DNA of 22,530 nt from Plakobranchus ocellatus (Eukaryota; Mollusca; Gastropoda; Plakobranchidae): the NCBI GenBank assembly GCA_019648995.1, contig BLXT01005456.1, positions 1,197,045 through 1,219,574 on the forward strand, in the 5' to 3' direction. Within the stretch, counting starts at the first letter, position 1. Each line of letters starts with the position of its first letter. Shown piece after piece: positions 9,427 through 20,203 of this stretch. Below the pieces are notes generated by a model. That model was not told where the DNA came from, did not search any database, and saw only the letters and a list, made by a program, of their open reading frames with translations. Both the position numbers and the translations under genes were made by a program.

Positions 9427-11525
9427 TCACACTGTGGTGTGCTTCTTGAAGTCAAGAGAACAGGAGTTGACACAGTAGCGAATGCCTGTTGGCTTGGGCC
9501 CATCATCAAACACATGTCCCAGGTGAGCCTTGCACTCAGCGCACTTCACTTCCATTCTCTGTAGACCTGTACTTTGGGAGGGGGGGGGGCAAACACAGAA
9601 AACAATAAGCACATTTATATTTGTACAGGCACAAGTGATAGTTCATGACAAAATGAAAACAATGTTTACAAACAAAAATGCTATGATAGTTTTTCATTTT
9701 ACTCCCTTATTTTGCCAGTGTTGGAGAGATAACCTATAGGGAGTTTTCTAGAATATGCTGTGCAACCACATTTCCCTTGCCGATTTTTCCGCAATAAGTC
9801 TCATTATGTGATGCCACGACACATATTTGTTAATGGCTTCAGGATGAAACCCAGTTCAACCGTTGCTCATGTTTATATAGAAATCACAAAGGTATCAAAA
9901 GGCATTTTTTACCCTAAATACAATTTACCGGTTTCCAATCACTCAATGCTAAGATAGACAGGAAAAACAACAGCATACTTATGCATAGATTTCTGCAATA
10001 ATGGTGGAGCAGGAACAGTGAAAGCAAAATTATCTGCAACATGTTTTGTTATATAGCTGCTGGGCAACAAAAGCTAATGACACATATCAAACATTTTTTT
10101 TTGTCAAAGCTAATGTATGAATGGGTAACAGTGTTTAAATCAATCCAAATTATTCAAACATTTATTGCTATGGAATGGATTCTGGGCAAAACATGCCTTA
10201 TTATTTATAAACTAACTTGTGCATATAAATAGATGCTGAAGAGGAAACTCATGTACGAAAATGAACAATAACACTCTGATGCAAGATATTTTAGATGTAT
10301 ACATAAATGATACATGTAGTAACAGACATCAACCTCTGAATTCTGAGAGAAATTTCTTTGGACTTAAAACAAAAAAAAATTTTGCAAAAGAACAAAATCT
10401 CCAACGCACCACCCAGATTCTCCTCTTTCAGGGCGACCCTGTCCTTGGAGATGACATCATAAAAGGCAGGCCAGCCAGAGCCGGAATCATATTTGACATC
10501 TGATGTGAAGAGTGCAGTCCCGCACACAACACAGTTGTACTGGCCCTCCTCTTTTAATTTTACATACTTTCCTGAAAAGGGTCTGTTGAGGAGATGTATA
10601 CAACAGATACAATATAAACATAAGACTGAAATGGTTCGCAAATTGATTCACAATCCATAGACTGATTAAAGAGATGTATCAAGATTTTTTTTAATTTGAA
10701 ATTTTTTTTAAACTTGAACACACCTTACTGTATTTTCTCTCCTATATTTTAGAAGAATTCCTTTTGATACATGAAAGCAATTTTTAGATTTATAAAATTT
10801 CACATCTCATGGCCTCATTTATTTTGCCAAAAATTATCTGTTGCTCTGCACAAAGAAAAAAGATATCAAACTATCTACTCTTTTCCTGATGCTTTTGCTG
10901 TAGCAAACAACTTGGAATATTTTATCATGCTTTTATGATCTCACAAAAAATATAGAGGCTGTCTTGAAAGAATTAGCTCAAGGAAATAGACCAAGTTTTC
11001 AAAACCAATATTTAGAATAACTTTTTTGTTTATATAATACATTTAAACTGATTGGAATTCTATAAAAAGAAATCTAGACGTCATCTGTATTGCTTCTAAA
11101 TTTCTCCTTTAAATTACCTGACCTATATGTGTTGGAGTTGCCGGCACTCTCCTATGCAATGTTAGATGAAAACCCCACATTAAAAGGGTAAAAATAACTT
11201 GTGCTTCTATAAATTTATATTTTAGACTACTCAAAGAAATTGAAAGAACAGGTTAACAATTAACAGCAAGAAGATGTCAATTTCTAAAGCTTTCTTACTT
11301 TTCTGTGCCAAGCTTTTGTGTGACTCGAAACTGTGCTGGACTCAACCGCTTTTGCAGTTCCTCTTTATCATAAAGGTCCAGACCTGTTGCTCCCTGATCT
11401 TTACTGGGCGAACTCCCCCCAGCTGCCTCGTCTTTTGACACTGCAGCCGCGTCACATGATGCTTTCAACTTTTTCAGCTTTGGAGATATCTCCTGCTTTT
11501 GGGTGACATAGTGCAAGATGTTCAT
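9427..11525 (-). CDS. msrB: Methionine-R-sulfoxide reductase B, three coding exons
   Basis: The enzyme reduces the R epimer of methionine sulfoxide in proteins or free amino acid, using thiols (normally thioredoxin). Coding exons are 11525-11299 (227 nt of an exon starting at 11530), 10582-10410 (173 nt) and 9566-9427 (140 nt). All introns are GT-AG, with phase 2 then phase 1, giving 179 residues. Landmarks: an acid/Ala/Ser-rich N-terminal linker (about 20-50); [10 protein letters not shown] (63-72); zinc Cys pairs CVVC (93, 96) and CAEC (142, 145); DSGSGWPAF (108-116); GHVFDDGP (150-157); catalytic Cys165 in RYCVNS. Cysteine, not selenocysteine, occupies the active site. The usual resolving Cys of the DSGCGWP loop is Ser here; Cys169 might serve instead (inference). 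There is no ER-retention tail, and the N-terminus resembles the mitochondrial form of animal MSRB3. An alternative donor 3 bases away in exon 2 would drop one Gly. An upstream exon may extend the N-terminus. Confidence 0.93.
9580..9589. repeat. G10/C10 homopolymer in the acceptor tract of msrB exon 3
   Basis: On the minus strand this is a C10 run ending 14 bases before the exon-3 boundary at 9566, so it forms most of the polypyrimidine tract of that acceptor. Long C-runs are prone to length variation. Confidence 0.7.
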
Positions 11526-11530
11526 TCGAC

Positions 11531-13098
11531 CTGAAAATAGAAATGCACAGTCTTTCGGCTAAAGATGTAAGCTACTTTTGATAGAAAAAATGAATGATAA
11601 TTGTTTGCAAACTTCTTTAGGCTGGATGCTGTGTTCTGAAAAAAAAAAAAGTGTAATCTTTTTTTTTTCTTTTTTTTTTTCCAATGATGTTTGAATAACT
11701 TTTGAGACAAAATGCTTCTAATTGTCTTTTCATAGGATTAACATATCTCTATAGACCCAATGTTTGACCACAGGAAAATACACAATATCCCTCCTTGGAT
11801 TTAACTGAAGTTTGAAATGTGATATAAGGCTTATTTCGATTGGTATTGAGACATATATTTTGCTTTGCATCTGAAAGAATGTGCCCTGTGTCAGCTATTT
11901 CGGTTTACAGGAGCAAGATCATAAAAAATCAAAAAATATTTTGAAAAGCCCATATAAATCAATATTATCATTTTGTTTCTTTGACCAATACTGCTGGTCG
12001 ATTTTTTCAATTACACCAACTTTCTGACGAAATGAAAGCATAGAACAAGCTAGATTAAGCCCCTTTAAAAACAAACAAGTAAAAGGCCTCAACTTCACAA
12101 GCTAATGTATCTTTAACTAACAATTTACAACAAACATGAGTTTCAACTTCATGTTCAGCACATTCAAAACTTTAACAAAAGCATCATTCAAAATTTTTTC
12201 TCAGTGGAGCTGATGTGACATATATGGCTAAGCCCACCTCTATTGTTTACAGTATGCCTGCTTTTTATACGAAGTGAAAAAATTCAACAAAATAATAAAA
12301 ATTGTATTTAGTATTTATATGTTTGATTGTTAATGAACAAGCTTGCCTTAGCTTTACAAGTTGTTCAAAACAGATTTTGTTGACTTTGCATTCATCAAGT
12401 TTTGTCAAGAGTAAGTTGTTTTTTGTCCTGTTGAAAGTGACATGGCAGTGCGGTGGGTTCTCTATCATTAGTTTTAATGTAATAAATTAAGCTGTTTCGA
12501 TAAACAATGTGTGTTATTAACTCAAGACAAAACCCACTTATCCTATCCTGATGTAAAATAATAATTTGAACAAATAATGTGAGTTCTGCGTAGCTGAAAT
12601 CCTGTGAGAATGGGATTAATATTTTTCCGTTTTGTGTCAAAAACTAAAACCCCAAAACACCAAAAAAAAACCAAATTATGGTCTTTTGACAAATGCGAAA
12701 AAAAACAATTTCCTTTTGCTACCGCATTCATAAATATATGCTAAGTTTGTTTTCCGATTTCAATTTAAATCTTGGTTTTTGCTCCTGTTTTTACAAAAGT
12801 TGAACATTCATCCGATATCATGATAAACGATCCTCTTACAAATAAACAAGGCTAAGCCTAGAGTGTTAACTTTTTTTTTTCAGAACCAAAGCATAAATTT
12901 GTTTGAAACCAATAAACCAAGTGAATGCATCCTTTGTTCCCAACATTGTATAAATTACCTATTTATTTCAGTAAAGAAAAATTGTTAGAGGTTTGATGCA
13001 GAAAAGAAAGAAATCAATGCCATTTTCTTCAGTGACAATCTAAAAAAATTGTTTAAAAGTCAATAATTATAAATGTTAAAGCTGAAAATTTCACATAC
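11531..13098 (-). other. Probable msrB 5' intron
   Basis: It is bounded by acceptor TTTCTATTTTCAG (ending at 11531) and donor AATA/GTATGTG (13098). Overlapping open frames on both strands at 12265-12731 are AT-rich shadows without splice support. A poly-T/poly-A stretch lies near 11641-11681. No other gene is seen inside. Confidence 0.5.
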
Positions 13099-13179
13099 TA
13101 TTGTTGGACTGTCTTGGATAAAGTTCTAGAAACAAAGGGCCTTGGAGCAACTGCATTGGGTTTGCGTGTGATAATGCAC
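13099..13179 (-). CDS. Candidate 5' exon of msrB with upstream in-frame ATG
   Basis: The exon lies between acceptor GTCATAACAG (exon from 13179) and donor AATA/GTATGTG. In one frame an ATG at 13156-13154 opens MQLLQGPLFLELYPRQSNN. The single leftover A joins GTCGA of the next exon to give Ser-Arg, then the Met at 11525, in frame with the reductase; the product would be 200 residues. In a second frame the exon reads RKPNAVAPRPFVSRTLSK, which looks like a mitochondrial presequence, but the splice then makes TAG. The exon could equally be 5' UTR, with translation from 11525. If transcription starts inside it, the acceptor is irrelevant. Confidence 0.4.
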
Positions 13180-13543
13180 CTGTTATGACAGGCCAAAAAA
13201 AGGTAAAGCCGAGAAAAAAATAACATTTTTTTTTCTTCTTCTGATGGATTGGAAAGAATAGTATAAATGCACCATTTTTTTTCCAACCTAAATCCTTTGT
13301 TTCAGTTTGATAATTACTGTCAGTGGCTTTACTTAGGATCTGATTTTTTTTCTGTCCTTGTAATTGCTTTTTATTTTCAGCAATGCTAGAAATTTCAGAA
13401 ATGTTTAAATGAAAGTTTAACTGTTTTTTTAATTGAATGTTTTATTTATAGCTTTCCAACAAAATATTTTGATCAATTATATTTTGCATTTGACAGGGAG
13501 TCTATAGTTTTATCAATAGTAAAACAATGCCGTTGTTTTTAAG
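13180..13543. other. Spacer between divergent msrB and hAT-like gene
   Basis: AT-rich sequence with no coding signal. It is the natural place for a promoter of msrB (minus) and possibly of the hAT-like gene (plus). No TATA box, CpG cluster or known factor site stands out by eye. 5' exons of the hAT-like gene, if any, were not found here. Confidence 0.35.
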
Positions 13544-15660
13544 GGTTGCAGTCTACACCTGGTATATTTAACTGCCAAGAGGCAGTGAACTCCCTGTCTG
13601 CATCAGCCTCAGATTTGCTGGTGGATATTTTCTACTATCTTAAAAGAAGCTCTTTGAGAAAACATAAACTGGGAGAGTTCCAGTTCCTCCACGACATGGA
13701 AGCCATTCTTAAGCACAGTCCAACACGATGGCTGAGCATTGGCAGGTAGGCTTAGTACATTCTTTTTTTGTCATTTTTACTTTGAATTTGTTATTGCGTG
13801 TGTTTGTGAGTTGTTTTTTCAGTGACAGATTGACAGATCTTAATTAATAATGTATGGTTCTTTACTTTCTCACTTTATATTTATAATGCATTTATGTTTC
13901 TCCTGCAGGGTACTACCAGTAGGTTGGATTTATCTTTAAATATATATATATATATTCAATTGTTGCTGGTTATATATCGATTTCTGATTGGAAATAGATT
14001 TTCAGCTTTAAAGATAAATGAAGATATATAAATGTAGATTGAGAGGAGCCAAAATAAGGATTAGATATGCTGTCTCAATAGGTGTTTAGATCGGCTTTTG
14101 AAGAACTGGGATCCTCTTAACAGCTTCTTTAGATGTGAAATTGACATGTTGTTTTTTACAGCATGCTACATCGCTGTTTCAGGTATACTTGCCTCTTTTC
14201 ATTTAGCAAAAATTTTTCTTTTACTGCCTGTCTATGATTCTATGTTGCATGCTTTCGTGAAAGTTTGTTTCATGATACCTGAATAGGTTTTGACTCAAGA
14301 GCTCCCTCCCATGTTAAGATGAAGCCTCAAAAGATGCCATGATCAGTAAAAGATTTTATTCCCCTTCTCGTATGGACCAAACTTTTGCTTTCATTCTTTA
14401 AGGGCTTTTTGAGTTTCAAGCTGAGGAGCCCAAAGTGCATATCTTGAGAAAAAGCACCTTAAATTTGATGACCAGGGTGCTCGTGAGCTTTGTAAGGCCA
14501 TCAGCAATGGGCAGCAAACAGCCTTATGAAGTGGATTACAAAAATGAGGCCAATATTAAAACACCAGATGACACCCTGATTGGTATGTTATCACTTAATT
14601 TTGATTCCAAGATTAGAATTTGTATGAGATTATTATATCAACAGTCATCCTAATAATTCTGAATTGATAAGATTAAAAATTTGTGTCATAGTCCATAACT
14701 TTCAGCAGGTTTTTGGCTTTTCCAAGCTAAAGTTTTAAATAGTTTTTCATGAAATCCCTGGATTGAAATGCTTGATTTGGCAAAGCATTTAATGTGCATC
14801 CTTTAATTTTTTTAATGATTTCCTTTGCAGTTTTAGGATATTAATACCTTCTTCTATCGTGTTTTTATGTTTAAGATAAGTCTAATGATCTTTCAGGGGA
14901 AGCTATTCGATCCTTCATTGCCGACAGGACCAGCAATAACTTGACCATGGAAAGGATCAAAGAGTTCTATTCAGCTGTGGTCTTGTAATGTATGAAATTT
15001 TCCTATTGAAAGCAGAATTTGCTTTTGTCATTTTCAATATTCCATCAAGAAGGATTAATTTTATTTTTGTAACATTAACATCTGAGCAATTTTTGAATAA
15101 AACAGTTTTATTAAAATGAACAAACTCATTGTTTTAGATTATAGATTCTAAGTTATAGATTCTGGCATTTTATCTTTAAAACTTTTTTTGCTCTTACTTG
15201 AAATCTTTCAGGTACTTTACCAATGTGATAGACTATTTGATCCATCGCCTTTCTCATAGCGAGCCTTTACTTCATCATGTGGAAGCTTGTGATTTTTCAA
15301 GGCGCATGGAAGGTGGTATGTCCACCAGGATAAGGGTTATTTTGGAGAGATTCGTCTGTATTATAGAATAGTGCACAAAGGATGCTGTTTCACATCAGTT
15401 TGCTATGTTGCACTGTTCAGAGTTGATCATGCCTGGCCACAATTGCTCAGTTCTGAGTACAAAGACTTGGCCAAGGTCATGCTCAAAGTCCTTACACTTC
15501 CCCATTCCTCAGCTCACTCTGAGAAAATTTTTTTGCCTGTGAGGTGCAGTTTTTAGGGATTTCAGATTGGAGAGGAGACACTGGAGGCTATTTTGTGACA
15601 AAGTAGATGCTAGGGTCCTGTTTAGACAAGGATAGGCAGCACAACACAAACGTGCTGAAA
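13544..15660 (+). pseudogene. hAT-transposase-like gene, decayed, in six blocks
   Basis: It encodes the C-terminal half of a protein like the hAT-derived ZNF862/DUF4371-type family. Block 1 (13544-13745) has DLLVDIFYYL and LKHSPTRWLSIGR. Block 2 (14082-14182) joins in phase to give CLDRLLKNWDPLNSFF. Block 3 (14403-14582) has FQAEEPKVHILRKS and DDTLIG. Block 4 (14897-14988) joins in phase as EAIRSFIADRTSNN, then MERIKEFYSAV, but meets TAA (14986-14988). Block 5 (15212-15315) reads YFTNVIDYLIHRLSHSEPLL. Block 6 (from 15421) is the hAT dimerisation region, RVDHAWPQLL and LTLPHSSAHSEKIF, with stops at 15554-15556 and 15596-15598 inside still recognisable sequence, then a frameshift. Boundaries of blocks 1-4 are GT-AG and phase-consistent; blocks 5-6 are not. 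Part of the segment between blocks 2 and 3 survives as frameshifted sequence (14286-14405). No BED zinc finger or N-terminal half was found upstream. Confidence 0.8.
13940..13955. repeat. (TA)8 microsatellite in hAT-like intron
   Basis: A short TA dinucleotide run lies inside the predicted intron between hAT blocks 1 and 2. Confidence 0.7.
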
Positions 15661-16235
15661 CACTCATGAGCCCTTTCAAAATACTTTCTTTTTTCATTCT
15701 TCTTTTTTTTATACTTTTCTATCGTTTTTTTTGTATTATTTTTGTTTCAAGTTAAGCTGTTTTTCCCTTTTCTAGTTCGTAAATAAATTTGGAAATGTGC
15801 TGCAAAGCGTTTCTTTTTTTTTTCTATTTTCATTTTTTTTTTTTTAATTTTGAAAGTGTGTGGTGCAGTTTGGACTTGTTACATTGCTGGACTATAAAAT
15901 TAATGGTCAGTAAATCTTTTTCTTCTGTTCTAAATAGATTAGATGATGTGCTTTAAAATTGGTTTAATTTGGGCCCGTAAATGGAAAGCACGTCATCATT
16001 TATGTTTGTCGATGGACGGATTACAGGTTCAAGCCTCAGATTACTGGTTTTAGCTAGAACTGGAATTACAGGTTCTGGTTTTTTCAGATTGGCAGCTCTA
16101 TTATTACATCATCAATTTTGTTTAGCCATCATCAAGGTCTGACATTAACAGACATAAAGGGTTAAATGTTGTTCTTAAGACCTGTGTAGAGTAAACAATA
16201 TGAAAAGAAAACGAAAATTTGACTTTGTAAACAAT
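15661..16235. other. T-rich non-coding sequence after the hAT remnant
   Basis: T homopolymers dominate 15690-15850. Two exact copies of ATTACAGGTTC lie at 16020-16030 and 16065-16075. No gene or terminal inverted repeat of the hAT element was recognised. Confidence 0.4.
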
Positions 16236-16239
16236 GAGT

Positions 16240-16830
16240 GGACTGAGCTAGATCTATATTGCCTTCTGTCATACAGTTTGTGTGTGTAACTGGAATTTTT
16301 TTTAGGTCGGTATTTAATTTGGCTTTTTAGATCTAGATTTATGCTAGATTGTAGGAATAGGTCTAAATCGGATCTGCAGATCTAACCTAGATTGGATTTT
16401 AGATATTGACCTAATTTATTGTTTTTTAATCTATCTCTTCTGATCTACTATCTGGGTACAAGTCTAAATCTATATCAAAATGTACACTCCCATGGAATAT
16501 CTTTTACAAACTAATTTTTACCTAGATCTAATGAGATTCAAAAGCAACTTGTTTAGCGAGTCTTCTGAACCTTTGGAAAAAGGAATCTTTTTCTTTTCCT
16601 CAATCAGTTGGGTGACGATTGGTTGTAAGCCTGGCTTCCCTACAATTTGATCGATTTGTTTTGGATGTCGAAATTTATGGCGCTCTTAAAATGTACATCT
16701 CTCGGTCTAATTATTCAAGTATGAAAACTTGATCTAATCTAGGATCTACATACAGATATGATCTGCAAATAGAAATATCTGAGTTTCAATTGATCTAGGT
16801 CTAGATTTAGATCTAATCCAGATGAAATCA
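16240..16830. repeat. Cluster of TCTAGATC-like palindromic motifs
   Basis: At least ten variants of AGATCTA, TAGATCT, GATCTAG or CTAGATT occur in about 600 bases. Examples are near 16249, 16330, 16378, 16390, 16524, 16733, 16790 and 16808. Spacing is irregular, so this is dispersed motif enrichment rather than a strict tandem array. From memory, snail genomes are rich in such TAGATCTA tracts; this was not verified. Confidence 0.6.
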
Positions 16831-17094
16831 GAAGACAGTCGAGGAGATGGTAAACTCAAAGGCGTATCTAAAGACTAACAACCTAGTGAGAGGTACCCGC
16901 TTGGAAATTCAAGAGTGATGTCCCCTTACAGATGGATGTTTTGTTTTTCTGAGGGTCGTTCATTCCGCGATTACTGTAAAAGAAAAAAAAATGACATATT
17001 TAAAAAAAAAAAAGTTACCATTTTGTTTAAAACCCCTCAATAATGATGATCTTTTAGAAGGCATAAAACTCTCATCGCAATGTTTTTATCCTCT

Positions 17095-18165
17095 CGTCTT
17101 TACCTACTCCTCCACACCTTTTTGAGTCTCATATCTTCCTACTGCACCATCTTTCCTTTATTCTCTTTATTCGACTTATTCTTCCACATCCTGATGGTCA
17201 TTTCTATCTACTTCTCTCTGTTTTTTTTTTTATCTGTCTATTTCTCCGCATTTTGTTGATTCTCTTATTTATAAATAATCCTACACATCCTGTTCATTCT
17301 CTGTTCCCTACCTACTCCCCCCTATCTTGTTGATTATCTTATCACGATTTACTCCGGGACATCTTGTTGACTCTCTTATCTCTATTCCCTTTCCATTTTG
17401 TTGATTCTTTTATAATTACCTACCTTGCCACATCCTGTTGATCATCTCTACCTGCTCCTCCACATCCTGTTGATCATCTCTACCTACTCCCTCACTCCAG
17501 ATAATCTCTACACCCATCTTGAAGATCATCATTCTATACCTACCCCTCCACATCATGTTGACTCTCGTATCTCTATTTACTCCTCCACATTCTGTTGAAT
17601 CTTTTATCTCTACCTACTCCTCTCCATTTTGTTGATCATCTATACCTACTCCCTCACTCCAGACCACCTTTACCTACTCCTCCACATCTTGTTGATCATC
17701 TCCAACTAACCCCCACCCCCTAATGCTGTTGATCATCTATATCTACCCCTCCACATCATGTTGATTCTCTTATCGCTATTTATTCCTCCACATTCTGTTT
17801 TGAATCTTTGATCTCTACTACTCCTCCTTATTCTCTCATCTCGACCTAATCTCTCATTTTATTTTCTACATAACTACCTACTCGTCAAAAATTCTGTTAA
17901 TTCTCTTATCCCTATCTACTCCACATCCTTTTTTCCTATTTATTTTTCCTATTCTTCCATATCCTGTTGACTCTCTTATTCACACCTATTCATCAAAATC
18001 CTTTTATCTATTTTATCCCTATCTGCTCCTCCACATTTTACCAATTCTCCTATTTCTACCCACTCATACACATCATAATTAGATTCTTATTTCTAACTAC
18101 TTTCCCAAAACCTGTTGTTCATAATTATCTACTTACTCCTCGAAATCGTCTATAATCATCTGCGG
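17095..18165 (+). repeat. Degenerate pyrimidine-rich minisatellite
   Basis: About 1 kb is made of diverged units of roughly 35-40 bases, each combining a CTACTCCTCCACATCCTG-like half with a TTGATCATCTC or TTGATTCTCTTATCTC-like half. Two adjacent, nearly identical units lie at about 17424-17485. Variant units recur at longer spacing: CTCACTCCAG at 17491 and 17653 (162 apart) and CCCCTCCACATCATGTTGA at 17543 and 17746 (203 apart), which suggests higher-order duplication. Open frames across it are by-products of the pyrimidine bias, not genes. Confidence 0.8.
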
Positions 18166-18890
18166 TTATATCTCTGAAAATTATTTAGAAATAAATGTGT
18201 AGTTTATTATTTAAGAGCGAAATCTTTGTTACGGTTTGTTTAACAATCGTTTATACATTATTGTTTCTTTTCCCGTTTTGATGTTAACATCATTTAGGAA
18301 GCCTCGATTATAATATTCAGTTTTATTTTCAGGCGCAATTTTTCGCAGATTTTGTGTACGCTTCTAGAACTTAAACCAGTACACTGTACGTCATTTTGTT
18401 GCTAATTATGTTTCGCTATTTCTGGATCTACATCCTTAAGTAGGTCGATGCTTTTTGGCTTGCTCTGGGTATTTCTTTCCATTTTTTTTTTCAATCATAG
18501 TATCTTCTTCACCATGTTAATTTCAGTGCTGTGAATGTGATGAATTAGCTACGTCAATCATCCCCAAGCCGCCATTTTCCGAAGTGTGAGTTACAATGTT
18601 TTCTTTTGTCACTCCATAAAAGTTTTTGGACTAAATCATTCATGTATTGATAGTTTCCTTTGGGGGATTTAGGTACCAATAGCTATATTAGTAGGTAAAC
18701 AATTTTTACCTGATAGTGGTTTTCGTTACGTAATTTTTTCAATTTTCTTTTTATCTTCTTCCAGTTTTTTTTCTTTTTTAATTTTGATTTTGTTTTTTTC
18801 CAAATGTGTTGAATGTTGTTTTCCGTCATCCTTTTGAGATCAGTTGAGACTGTTGTTTCCAAGATCGAAAGTGGGTGCCAGTTGTACAGA
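18166..18890. other. Non-coding sequence with no clear gene
   Basis: T-rich unique-looking sequence. The only notable motif is a GCCGCCATTTT element near 18568. No exon with supporting splice sites was seen on either strand. Confidence 0.35.
18568..18578 (-). promoter_or_regulatory. YY1-like motif (AAAATGGCGGC on minus strand)
   Basis: An exact match to the core of the animal YY1 consensus (AANATGGCGGC), often found just downstream of housekeeping start sites. It is a single motif with no associated exon identified. Confidence 0.2.
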
Positions 18891-19370
18891 CTTAAACCTT
18901 CTTTTCAAGTTCCTGTTATTTTTCTTATCCTAGTGTCTCTATCATAAGCTCCTGCTATTCCTCTAATCGCTACCTTTCTTTTCACCTTCTGTCAAATTGT
19001 TTTGTATCAACCCTTTCTTTCTCCCACCTATGTTAGACATTTTTACCTTCTTTAGCTTTTTTAAATTGTCTCAACTCTATCTCCTCCTTTTTCTATCAAT
19101 TTTCTTCCCTCTATATCCTACTCCTTCGGTTTTGTCAATCCTCTCCTTTTTACAATTCCTCACTTCTTTCAATTACTTTTATTTAGGCCCACACACAGTC
19201 GTTCGTCTTTTAATTTTCGTGTTGACAACTTTTTACAGCTTAGTAAAACAAAAACAAAACCAATCCAATATTGTGTATCAAATGTCTTTTACTTTCTCTA
19301 AAATCTCATATCTTTATCTTCTCCTCCACTTTTAGTTACTCCGTTATGTCTAGGAATTTCTCGACCTTCC
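18891..19370 (+). repeat. Pyrimidine-rich tract, diverged relative of the 17-18 kb minisatellite
   Basis: Blocks such as CTCCTGCTATTCCTCTAATC, CTCTATCTCCTCC and TATCCTACTCCTTCGG resemble units of the array at 17.1-18.2 kb but are too diverged to define a period by eye. The 112-codon open frame at 18997-19335 (Phe/Leu/Ser-rich) is explained by the composition. Confidence 0.5.
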
Positions 19371-20203
19371 TTTAATACTTTTTATCTAAACCCAAAAAAC
19401 ACTCATTCGTCTTTACATTATATAATATCGACTTGACTGTCTCCTACAGCTCAGACAAACAAAAACAACATGAAACAAAAACAAAAAGCAAGCAATGCAT
19501 CCAAGATAAGTGGATCATATTTTATTGGAGCTTTTGTTGCATAATGAGGGAAAAAAGCAACCAGTAAACAAATAAATATTCTCTATTATACAGTTGCCAA
19601 CTGTACACGGTTTTATATTCAGCAAATCAGAGGAAATACAAGCAATAAAGAAAAAAAGTTTATAAACATGGTCCTACTTTGGTTGGTTTTTAAAAAATCA
19701 AACTTGGCCTCCTATACGAGAACTTCTTTTTTATTTCGTTGCAAATTAAATATTGATGTGCATTTTATTCTTTGCAACATATATAGTAGTCAAGATAATA
19801 AAAAAATTAAGTAAAAATATTTACATAGCTTGGTTTATATATAAAGGTGGGGGTATATACACTATATAAAAAGTATATAATTTTGTATATAATAGATACT
19901 TAAGAAATCGCCCTGCATAAAACTTTTAAAAAACGATTTTAGATATCATTTTCATTATGTGCCTTGCTTGGGACAGTTTGCAATCATTTCACACCTCCAT
20001 CTCAATTTTCCAATGCTCTCGTCACATTCTCTGCTCTCACTTCTTTCATTTTGAAATTCTCAACCTACTTTCCATTTTCTTTCCCCTTTCTCTCCACCTC
20101 TCAGCCACTCTTGATATGATAATTATTTTCTTGGCCCTCACTTTTTGAAAACTAACGGTGATTTACATGATGTAGAACATAAACAAGCAACTCACATGTA
20201 TGG
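19371..20203. other. AT-rich non-coding sequence with a skew switch
   Basis: Near 19.45 kb the plus strand changes from T-rich to A-rich. No gene is supported. A pyrimidine-rich patch lies at about 19980-20145. Confidence 0.4.

Noticed and set aside
9173-9430. 85-codon minus-strand open frame starting at an ATG that overlaps the msrB stop
   Set aside because: It follows directly on the msrB 3' end with no splice or motif support and reads as AT-rich UTR sequence.
12265-12731. Overlapping open frames on both strands
   Set aside because: They overlap in several frames, are AT-rich and lack matching splice sites; they lie in the likely msrB 5' intron.
13906-13950. CTCCTGCAG acceptor at 13909 as the start of the second hAT block
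   Set aside because: It gives only RVLPVGWIYL then a stop, whereas the acceptor at 14080-14081 restores the expected CLDRLLKNW motif in phase.
18997-19335. 112-codon plus-strand frame rich in Phe, Leu and Ser
   Set aside because: It follows from the pyrimidine-rich composition and lacks any motif.
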